Assembly: GCF_963966145.1 (NCBI RefSeq)
Contig: NC_091051.1
Span: forward strand, 21,886,001 to 21,950,000
Direction of reading: 5' to 3'
Source of the DNA: Tenebrio molitor
Taxonomy: Eukaryota > Arthropoda > Insecta > Coleoptera > Tenebrionidae
Length of the DNA: 64,000 nt
Numbering within the stretch: the first letter of the stretch is position 1; the number at the start of each line of letters is the position of its first letter. The position numbers and the translations under genes were made by a program. The notes under the pieces are model-generated. The model saw only the letters and a program-made list of their open reading frames with translations. It made no database searches and had not been told where the DNA came from. Below are positions 55,897 through 64,000 of the stretch, piece after piece.

Positions 55897-57139
55897 GTAC
55901 CCGGTCCCAATTCTAATTCTAATACTTACGTAAAATAGTAATTTTAAATATTAAATGATCACAAAATGGATACAAGAAAAGAGTTTTACAAATGAAGATA
56001 ATTTATTATTTATGTTTACTCTTACATATGGATAGTAAGCAGAGCCCAAAGTTTGGAATAATGGAAATACATACATTATTACATTCTTTCCCATTGATTT
56101 TTCTGAATTTTTTCAAGGAAACATTTTCCGCCTCTTTCCGTTTTTTTTTTTTTTTATTGGAACTCTCACAGTTTTTCAAATTAGGATAGACTATTAAATT
56201 CTAATTCGTGTCCGTATCACATAGGAGTATCACCGTTGGACTGATGATTCTTAAGATATCGTTTTTTAAAAGTAAAAACAGGGTGGGAGTGAAATTTTAA
56301 CTTTACGTGGAAATTAAAAATCAATTCTTTAACAAGAAAATAATATTAACATGGCTTAATTTTAATATTTCATTATCAACAAAATAATTTTGGAATCAAT
56401 AAAATAAAACAATAAATTTAAAGATCGTTCAAACTTCACATTTTGAAAATTAATATTTTCCCACAGCGATACTTAATTTAGAATAATGAAGAGGATTTTA
56501 TTGAGTGACTTGCGCAGTCAGTACAATTAGGCAACTGAAAGAAAAGATCAGGAATCAAATGAGGTCAATCTATGCCGAAACTCTGTCTGAGTTCTGAATT
56601 CAAATAGTGAACATTTAATTTGATCGTTTAGTTTCCAAATTGTGCCATGTGGACGTTCTTTTAATTTGTTATTGTTGTTAGTTGATTCAGAATTATTTAA
56701 ATTAAATTAGAACTTAATAATCTAAGTTGCCTGGCGATGACGTCATTCCACAGAAATTTCCTTTCAAAAAAATTAAATACATATTATGTTACCTATCTTC
56801 ATTAACTCTTCTATTGCGCAATCTGCCATCTGACAATGCAATTTCAATACTATAGATGCATTGAAAAATTTAACGATGATATGAAATATTGACTCGCATA
56901 ATAATCATGCACTGACGTATTTAAATTAGCACTTCTTTAATTAATTTTCCGTTTAATAAAGATATACTTGTACATTCTTTACTACCTAATAGTTAGGAAT
57001 AATCTTGCATACTGTTTTAATAAATTTTGGCTATCTTTAACATATTGCCAGTGTCTCTTTTGCAATGATCATTCAACGAACAATTGTATCTCAAAAAGTG
57101 ATTTTCCTGCATTGATAGCAGGGTTATTGTTTTCCGGGT
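55897..57139. other. no gene recognised
   Basis: AT-rich, no supported coding frame or paired termini. Confidence 0.45.
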
Positions 57140-58455
57140 TGTGCCGCGGTCGTCTGGATTGCTGGGTAGCTGACGTTTCAATAGCCATGCTGCTATCTTC
57201 TTCGGAGCTTGTAAATAAACTGGTTTGGTCTATTCCGTGTTGGGCTATTTATATGGTTGGTGGTGGGAGTGGTCCCCGTGGGATTGGTGGTGGGGGTGGT
57301 AGGCGTGGCTCGGTGACTGAAGTTAGTGGGGGGGTGCGTACATGGTCGAATGACGGAATTCCACGTGCTAGAAAGCTCAACCCCTTGGTCTCTGTTGAAA
57401 TTATTTGGATTTTTTCTAATCTCGATTGCTTCCCTTATTAATCTTTGATGGTATTTGGATGTTTTAGCCAGAACTACTGTTTTTTCAAGGTCGAACGTGT
57501 GGTCCCCATCTTCGAATTTGTGTTCCGCCTATGCTGATTTCTCCTTATCATACTGCTTGATGGCCCTACTATGTTCCTTTAATCGACATTGTATTGAACG
57601 TCCTGTTTGTCCGATGTAGCATTTACCGCACAGGCATTCTACTTTGTAAATCCCTTCAGACTGGAACAGGGGGAGTTTATCCTTAGGTGTTGGAAGGATC
57701 TGAGAGATTTTCTTTTCAGTGGTAAACCTGGTTCCAATGTTTCTCTTCTCCAAAATTTTCCTAATACGGTCCGTTACTCCTTGTACATATGGGAGGCAAG
57801 CAAATTTCCGGTAAGTGTGTTGTTCGGTGTGTTGTCTAACTTTTCTTGCAAATCGAATGTCCCTGTCCGAGAAACCATTGCATTTCAGCGCCCACTTAAT
57901 ATGTTTCAATTCCCGTTCTTTACTGTCTTCATCACAGATGGTTTCAGCGCGATGGAGTAAAGTTTTCATCAAGGCTCTTTTCTGTTGTGGGTGATGGTGA
58001 GATTGTGCATTGAGGTATCTGTCAGAATGTGTTTTCTTTCTATAAACTGTGTGACGAAGCTGGTTTTTGTCCCGTGTTACCAACACATCCAAAAAAGGAA
58101 TCTGGTTGTTCTCTTCTATTTCCATTGTGAATTTTATGGATGAACGGAGGCTGTTCAGGTGGTTCAAGAATTGATCTAATGATTCACGTCCATGTGGCCA
58201 TACAACAAATGTATCATCCACGTACCGTTTCCAAAGTTTGGGCTTAAGTGGAGCTAACTCAAGGGCTTCCTGTTCGAAAGTTTCCATGAATAAGTTGGCT
58301 ATGACCGGAGATAGTGGGGATCCCATTGCTGCTCCTTCCTTCTGTTCGTAGTAATTTCCTTTCCATAGGAAGTATATTGATGTTAAGCAGAACCGTACCA
58401 ATTCCGGAATATCTTCCCGTAATCCTTGTGTTATCAACAATAACCCTATTGTCAA
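57140..58455 (-). pseudogene. Penelope-like element: RT with GIY-YIG endonuclease, 5' truncated
   Basis: Penelope-like elements join a reverse transcriptase to a GIY-YIG nuclease. The minus strand shows RT motif B (EGAAMGSPLSPVIANLFMET), the catalytic KRYVDDTFVVW and IPFLDVLVTR. A Cys-containing linker and the GIY-YIG motif follow (GIYKVECLCGKCYIGQTG, then R and EH). At 57529-57531 one TAG interrupts the frame; the reading continues without shift (AEHKFEDGDHTFDLEKT) to about 57180. The N-terminal third of RT (motifs 1 to A) is missing at 58455. Apart from the stop the protein is well kept, so the copy is fairly young. A plus-strand frame over the same bases is a shadow. Confidence 0.92.
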
Positions 58456-58540
58456 CGGCCGTGAAAACCTGCATTCGATTATTGCATTGATAGCAATTCA
58501 AAAATAAAAACAATAATGTAATAGATATTTATACACCAAG

Positions 58541-58642
58541 TGAGTTAAACCAATGTTTATTCAAGAGAAGAATGTTTAGCTCAAGAGCGCGAAGCGCGAG
58601 TGAGCTAATTCTTCGAATGAATAAACATTCGTTTAACTCACG
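58541..58642 (-). repeat. segmented hairpin element (H13), head of a recombinase-bearing unit
   Basis: GTGAGTTAAAC/GTTTAACTCAC, ATGTTTATTC/GAATAAACAT and AGAAGAAT/ATTCTTCG arms. The tip is GAGCGCGAAGCGCGAGTGAG.  Left flank AATAGATATTTATACACC, right flank GGTTTATACAATATTTTATT. An echo palindrome with the same outer word (AGTGAGTTAAA, TTTAACTCACT) lies at 59302-59328. Confidence 0.9.
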
Positions 58643-58812
58643 CGGTTTATACAATATTTTATTCAATTTTGCGACAGACAGTTTCAATTCACGAATTATT
58701 ATGAATTATGTAAAATACTGCAACAAAAATCAAGTCTGTGACAGTGGCAACACTTCCGTGACAACCATTTTGCTATAAACAATTATTTTAGTGTCAATAA
58801 TTTTCGTGAAAA

Positions 58813-59030
58813 ATGTCGGAGTCAGAAATATGCGCCGAAACGAGATCTTTGTTCCGGAAGATGTAATGAATGAAGCACTAGAAGCAGTAGGCAAAGTAGT
58901 GCCAGTAAAATCTAAAATATTGTACGAAAAAGAGTATAATTGTTTGTGTAATTGGAGAAATAAGAAGAACGCCCGGGGGTCGACGTGAAGATAAGTTTGG
59001 CTTATATCAAAATCTGTAAAATCATCTTAA
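58813..59030 (+). pseudogene. tyrosine recombinase N-terminal fragment (Crypton-like), copy 2
   Basis: From the ATG at 58813 (MSESEICAETR) the reading shifts frame once, then gives NEALEAVGKVVPVKSKILYE followed by KEYNCLCNWRNKKN and, after a second shift, SLAYIKI. It is the same SAM-like core-binding region as at 38382. The leader before the ATG is also similar to that copy (CAATTATTTTAGTGTCAATA with AATTTTCGTGAAAAATG). The catalytic domain is missing. The ATG lies 171 bases from hairpin H13. Confidence 0.65.
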
Positions 59031-59301
59031 TTGTGGTCATACCGTTCACAGCTGACGAAAATGTTATTGATTAAGGAAAATGTCGATATAAACAGGTTTG
59101 TGGATGTTTATCTATAGAATTTGTGCTAAATTAAGGTTTGTAGATTCCATCAAGTAGAAACATTTTTGAAGCAGCATTCTGTAGGATACAGGGCAAAGAA
59201 GTAGAAGGTTTTGACACGGGAAGAACAAGTTCGACATACATACGAGTACATTATATATCTGTTCTTTAACAAAGACTGAATTAAAAAAAATTTAAATCGC
59301 T

Positions 59302-59328
59302 AGTGAGTTAAATTTTTTTTAACTCACT
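59302..59328. repeat. echo palindrome of hairpin H13
   Basis: AGTGAGTTAAA then T-run then TTTAACTCACT. It repeats the outermost arm of H13, 660 bp away on the gene side. Confidence 0.8.
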
Positions 59329-59432
59329 CTACCGAATAAACAATTGTTTACCTTGGTTGTTATGAAGTTGATAAATACGGTTTAAAACGTCAGAATTGAA
59401 TAAAGCAAATTAATCGGGATTTAATATCGGTA

Positions 59433-60219
59433 CAAAGAGGATGTCCCAAAAATGGCGTACTAACGGTGCACTACGGTGTAGAAGAGACCACTGTAAACGT
59501 CAGAAAAATGTTAAAAAAATACAATTGGACTTATTTGCTGATTTGGCGGTCTTTGAAAGTGGCACTTAACAGGTCAATTATTTTGAAATATATGTATGAA
59601 ATTGTCATGACAGCTACCTCTAATCTTACATATTATCACAAAGTACAAGATCACTCACTACCAATATCTAATCCTGCATAATGGAGAATTTAGAAGCTTT
59701 GGAAATCGAAAAAATTATTTTAAATCCACTACAGTAACATTGCAAGGTAATGATGGACGAATATGTATATCTGTGTTTACATTTTATTACCGTTAATAAT
59801 AATAATAAAAATTTTACCACTTGTAATTTCAGCAACGGGAATAGTACCGCAATCTCTTTTTAAAAATTTAAAAATTCTGGATTTAAATAACACATTGGTA
59901 GTTGAAATTCAAAAAGGTATATTATTATACTCATGTCACATCGTGAGGAAGTTCCTTAACATTGACACAGAACATAATACACAACAAAGTCAAAATGCGG
60001 AGGCGAGACGCCGGTAATTATGTTGATAAGCACTGCACTATTACTTGATAGTAATATCCGTAATAGTGTATGTACTCCGGCAAAATTGCCGTGCCGGGGG
60101 TGGAGGTGGGATAGTATTGATTTTTTTGTCGGAAACATTTTTCCATATTTTTTTCATGTACATTTAAACATCCTCGATAAGGTAGTAAGTAGTTTGTACG
60201 GCAATTTTGGGACACTCTG
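59433..60219. mobile_element. possible mariner-type element holding a LINE fragment
   Basis: CAAAGAGGATGTCCCAAAAA with TGGCGTAC and inverted CAGAGTGTCCCAAAATTGCC, TA at 59431-59432 and 60220-60221. The ends are only moderately alike. Confidence 0.5.
59815..60017 (+). pseudogene. LINE C-terminal fragment, copy 2
   Basis: VISATGIVPQSLFKNLKILD and VVEIQKGILLYSCHIVRKFL match the end of the LINE reading at 62733-63127 almost residue for residue. Only the last about 60 residues and a short 3' part are present. Confidence 0.8.
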
Positions 60220-60846
60220 TATAAATATCTATTTAATATCCCTTGCTACTCAAAACTGTAAGGTTGAAAGCTTTCACTTTCGAATTCCAGGAGATATTGA
60301 AAGTTTCAAACCTAGTACAAAAGGAAACTACAAAAATCAACACCTTGTGTGACCTAAATCTTCGTTTTTTTAAGATTCTGGTGGTTTAACAATATCAGTT
60401 AATTCAATAATTACCTAATGTATTTAATTATAAATATACAAAAGTACTGCCTTTCCTTGAAGGTGCGTCATCTAAAAGTGTCATGGAGTACTGGAAAATA
60501 ATTTAAAAAATTTAATATCTTTAATTTTTGAAGAAATGGGACTCTAAAGACTCCACAATCAAAGCCATCATTTAAAAGTAAACGACCTTAATTCATACCA
60601 AAATATTTATTCTGGATGTAAAACTCATCGCTTTGAAGAGTTTGAGATAAAAAAAATTAAAGAAGTATTGCCATTGGGGTTTAAAATCATTAATAAAATC
60701 TTCACTTCAACAATTGGAACTAGACGGCAACGTAGCCAATGCACCTAATTTTATGTTACAACGACGGATTGTTTCTCCATGGTTACTAAAATTTAAAAAA
60801 AAATACTGAAAACTGTTGCTTTGAAAAAAGTGTCAAAGCCAAGCTA

Positions 60847-61356
60847 CAGAGTGATCAACAAGGACTGAAGCTGCTGGCAACAATGACAACATGATGAAAA
60901 TTTCAGTGAAGTTGGTAGCATTACATTTTCAGTTCTCAATTTTGACGGGCAAATTTAAACTTCAAAATCAAGTGTCATTTTTGTATCAATTTATTAATGA
61001 AAATGGTTTTTACACTAGAGCAAGACATTTTTATTGGTATGGCGTACTTTCGAACTGAAAATTTTGATGCTGCTAACGGTTAGCAGTATTCCACGGAGCA
61101 CGGACGATACATTGCACCAATTTCAACAAATGTTCCCCGAGCCAGTTGGTACCTTGGGCGGCCCGGTACCTTAGTCGCGTTTAGGCAGCATTGCACGAGA
61201 TTGGTGCAACGTTACCTACAAACAGGTGATGTGAAAAAGGCAAAACCTACTGGTAGAACATGTACACTTACAGAAGATGTAGTTGAGAATGTTCGAGGTA
61301 GAATGGAACAAAACTCTCGAAAGCTTTCACTCCAAACAGGCGTGATTCTTATGTAA
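60847..61356 (+). pseudogene. mariner-like remnant, transposase N-terminus
   Basis: The left end CAGAGTGATCAACAAGGACT follows a TA (60845-60846). From the ATG at 61003 the reading is MVFTLEQDIFIGMAYFRTEN, with one in-frame TAG, then RLVQRYLQTGDVKKAKPTGR and LTEDVVENVRGRMEQNSRKL. This is the DUF4817/HTH region and linker. The catalytic core and right end are absent. Confidence 0.75.
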
Positions 61357-61752
61357 AACACACGCATCCAAAGTTCTTTGTTGGGCACATTTAATGCAGG
61401 GCCTAATAATCCTTACCATTAAAAATCCCGTCATTCCTTTTCAGTCGAGTCAATGAAGGTTTTTACTTCTTAATCCTCAGAAACAGCTCCGATTTTGATG
61501 ATTTTTTTTAAAATGTGTGTATTTATATATTATTTGAAATTAGAAACATTTTGGTTGGGGCACGTAAATATTTATATTGTTTAAACAATAATTTGCTATT
61601 TATGGAAAAAATTCCGTTTTCCACGATATTTATTTCAAAGATTTTTTTATATAGAAACTGAAGTATAAGGAGTAGTTGTTAAGTTAAAATTTCTAGTAAA
61701 AAAAAACAATTTTTAGAACAAAAAACATAATAAAAATGCAACATAAAACCAA

Positions 61753-61953
61753 ATGCAGAGAACATTTTTTACCCATTCGTGTCTTTCTGTTATGGAACAT
61801 TGGAACAGCTTAAACAATGACATAGTTGAATCAAACAGTGTAGTTGTTTTTAAAAATAAATTACAAAAATATCCTCTGGAAATTTATAGCCATAATTACA
61901 ATGTAGTAGTGCTTATAGGCCGCGACTCGAACGGAGCAAACAATGAAATATGA
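61753..61953 (+). pseudogene. LINE ORF2 C-terminal fragment and 3' tail
   Basis: SCLSVMEHWNSLNNDIVESN, then VVVFKNKLQKYPLEIY, resembles the C-terminus common to Jockey/CR1-type LINEs (WNSLPxxVVxAxSVNxFKxRLD). An AATAAA-like signal and an (AAT)n/T-run tract to 62110 follow and look like its 3' tail. Confidence 0.6.
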
Positions 61954-62236
61954 ACGAGTACATCTGTTGGAAATCCTACACTAAAGCTTGCTAAGTTAAT
62001 TTCTGGGAATAAAACAGGCTAATGCCTCTATTTCTCCAATTACTAATAATAATAATATTTTTTTTTTTTTTTTTATAATAATAAATATTATTATTCTTCC
62101 AATTAATAATATGTAATAATAATAATCATGGCTTAAGAAATCAAATATTCACCCTGAGATGGAGGGTTTTATATTTGCAATACAAGATCGTGTTATACTC
62201 GTAAGTACAAGAAATTATTAAAAACACATATGCGGT

Positions 62237-63127
62237 TTGCAATCGATCATTGATAAATGTAGGATTTGCGGAACTGAAGGGGAAACAATTGAACACATCA
62301 TTTCTTCTTGCACCGTTTTGGCTCAAAGCGAATATAAGAAACGTCATGATATATTCGCTAAAATTATACACATGAATTTAGCTGTTAAATTCAATTTATT
62401 AAAGAATACACAACCACATTGTAGTTATACACCAGAAAGTTGTTTGGAAAATGATAATTACAAATTATATTTTGATCGAGCAGTTTTAACTGTAGTGGTC
62501 ATGAGTCAGGGGTTAGATACTGGCTTATCAACCAAACCACCCGGGTTCGATTCCCGATTAAACATCAGGTTTTTTCAAATCACTACCATCTTTCGGAGGA
62601 GATGTAAAGCTGTCGGTCCCGGCTACTACTTAGTAGTGGTCGTTAGGTTATGTTAGAGGCGCTTGCGCGACCTGAAAACATCTAGCACTTGGCCTTAGCC
62701 AGAAGGTATACGATTATTTATTTATTTAACTGACATTCATATTAAGCATAACAGACCAGACATTATTACTTTAAATAAACAACAAAAGCAAGCATATCTT
62801 TTAGATATAGCTGTTCCAAATTCACATAATATAACACAGACATATAACACAAAAATTAATAAATATTTAGAGCTCTCCGTTGCTATGAGAAATCTTTGGT
62901 GTTTAGAAAAAAAATCGATTTTACCACTTATAATTTCAGCAACGGGAATAGTACCACAATCTCTTTTTAAAAATTTAAAAATTCTGGATTTAGGTAACAC
63001 ATTGGTAGTTGAAATTCAAAAAGGTATATTATTATACTCATGTCACATCGTAAGTAAGTTCCTTAACATTGACACAGAACATAGTAAAACACAACAAAGT
63101 CAAAATGTGGAGGCGAGAGTCCGGTAG
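62237..63127 (+). pseudogene. RLE-type LINE C-terminal domain, interrupted by a SINE
   Basis: The reading begins near 62240 with a CCHC-like knuckle, CRICGTEGETIEHIISSC, typical of R2/R4-like LINEs carrying a restriction-like endonuclease. After the SINE (62493-62724) the frame continues with KHNRPDIITLNKQQKQAYLL then DIAVPNSHNI, the PD...D endonuclease core, and the conserved tail ending KFLNIDTE. The SINE plus its target duplication is 240 bp, so the frame is formally kept but contains the SINE. The RT part upstream is missing. Confidence 0.8.
62493..62724 (+). mobile_element. tRNA-derived SINE
   Basis: It begins TAGTGGTCATGAGTC, with a B box GGGTTCGATTCCCG about 60 bases on. A unique body (GTCCCGGCTACTACTTAG) follows and the end is (ATTT)n. 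TTTAACTG is duplicated at 62485-62492 and 62725-62732. Confidence 0.85.
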
Positions 63128-63560
63128 CAATGAATATGCAGACATGTATTTGAATTTGGGTGAATGCAGCTGGTGCAGCTCACGAATACTCCATACGTTA
63201 TCCTCATCGGCACCATCTAGACAATAAGCTTTTTTTGCGGCTGAACCAGAGAGTACGAGATACTTGACGTCTGATTGCGACTCATTAAGTTGGAAGACCA
63301 AGAACGTCTATAGTCCAATTTTTACCCTTTTGAGGTGACGTCACGATTTCCTTCCTCGCTTTCTCTTTATTGAAACGACAGAAACAGAAAAAACAAAAAA
63401 AAGGCACGTTTATTTATTGATGGTCACTTTGAGGTTATTTTATGCTCCTGTCAATTTGACAATTTTTAATTTCTTTCACTTATTACATTGATTACAAACA
63501 TAACCTTCCGAAGCAATTGTCAACAAATTTGAAACATTATAGCTATTTATGTAATAAGTA
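63128..63560. other. no gene assigned
   Basis: A minus-strand frame (63119-63301, with LNESQSDVKYLVLSGSAAKK) reads well but matches nothing I recognise. Confidence 0.4.
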
Positions 63561-63868
63561 CAGTTGCGGCCGTTGAAAACTCAGACACTTTGACAACGCC
63601 AAACTTTTGGTACTGAAAGTGACGTTTCTCAAAATGTCACTCAAACATTATCCACATTAATTTCTCTCGCAATGGCTCTTACACTCACACCGTCCCTCAG
63701 TCACATTTTTGCAAATCAGATAATTGCGGCATTTCAAAATGCCAATATGTCAAATACTGACACTGCCTTTATAATCCTTGATGAAAATCCTGTTTACGCT
63801 AATCAAATTTCGGAATTTATACAGAGTGTTTAAATCTTTCCTGTCTGAGATTTCAACGGCCGCAACTG
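63561..63868. mobile_element. 308-bp MITE, TA target site
   Basis: CAGTTGCGGCCGTTGAAA and its exact inverse at the right. TA flanks at 63559-63560 and 63869-63870. Confidence 0.9.
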
Positions 63869-63869
63869 T

Positions 63870-63971
63870 ACATAATATAGGTCTTTGTGGACGAGCCCTA
63901 TAGTTTATGGCAGAGCTCGCTTTGCGAGCGAGGCTAATAAATAGGGCAAGTTCACAAAGCCTAATTATGTA
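63870..63971 (-). repeat. segmented hairpin element (H14)
   Basis: ACATAATATAGG/CCTAATTATGT, TCTTTGTG/CACAAAG, CCCTAT/ATAGGG arms and tip GAGCTCGCTTTGCGAGCGAG. The right flank ACATACAACGCTTTATG matches the family, so the body should lie beyond the window. Confidence 0.87.
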
Positions 63972-64000
63972 CGAATTACATACAACGCTTTATGTTCGAT

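Noticed and set aside
57607..57960. 117-codon plus-strand frame
   Set aside because: Antisense shadow of the Penelope-like RT.
61440..61530. Possible Helitron 5' end (CAGCTCCGATTTTGATGAT)
   Set aside because: Only a short match to the 24242 Helitron start and no 3' hairpin with CTAG end nearby.
62493..62560. Possible functional tRNA gene
   Set aside because: The A and B boxes belong to a SINE with a unique body, A/T-rich tail and target duplication; no full cloverleaf.
63038..63301. 87-codon minus-strand frame
   Set aside because: Partly overlaps the LINE end; the remainder reads well but matches nothing known to me.

Overview
This window is animal nuclear DNA, most likely from an insect. 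The evidence is AT-rich sequence with long introns, three spliced exons of a Beaten-path (Beat) family immunoglobulin gene, and many repeat types common in insects: DUF4817-type mariner elements, Tc1, PIF/Harbinger, hAT and Helitron elements, a Penelope-like element, a Ty3/gypsy element, an RLE-type LINE and tRNA-derived SINEs. A beetle is my best guess, but the sequence alone does not prove the order. Nothing bacterial, plasmid-like or CRISPR-like was seen.

Layout. 1-5.85 kb: a MITE, a broken mariner element with intact ends, and old MITEs interrupting one another. 5.86-12.36 kb: a decayed minus-strand Ty3/gypsy element (3' LTR, integrase, RNase H/RT, protease, gag; no 5' LTR), itself interrupted by an 891-bp GC-rich insert. 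12.4-17.2 kb: hairpin elements and a triple nest (mariner MITE > Harbinger > 8-bp-TSD MITE). 17.2-22 kb: a Tc1 element, an internally deleted mariner and several MITEs. 22.3-36.9 kb: the Beat gene on the plus strand, with exons at 22347-22558, 28271-28404 and 36510-36851. Its two introns are packed with nested transposons, one stack six levels deep. 37-52 kb: hairpins, a tyrosine-recombinase fragment, mariner remnants and MITEs. 52.95-55.9 kb: a second, solo copy of the gypsy LTR in opposite orientation, split by a 1.9-kb DNA element. 57.1-58.5 kb: a Penelope-like element. 58.5-64 kb: a hairpin with a second tyrosine-recombinase fragment, LINE pieces, a SINE and MITEs.

The Beat gene is the only host gene I can support. 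Almost every other recognisable coding region is a transposon gene and nearly all are broken.

The most interesting signal is a family of about 16 long imperfect hairpins spread over the window. Their arm sequences are unrelated, but they share a polarity, a GC-rich tip with CTCG on both sides, flanks close to AAATAGTAGTTTATT on one side and ACAACGTTTTATTT on the other, and in several cases a short echo palindrome on the ACAACG side. In two cases the 5' part of a tyrosine-recombinase gene lies on that same side, reading away from the hairpin, with its start codon 171-175 bases away. I propose that these are the structured ends of an undescribed, or at least uncharacterised, class of tyrosine-recombinase mobile elements and their non-autonomous derivatives. 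This is inference and needs a genome-wide test.
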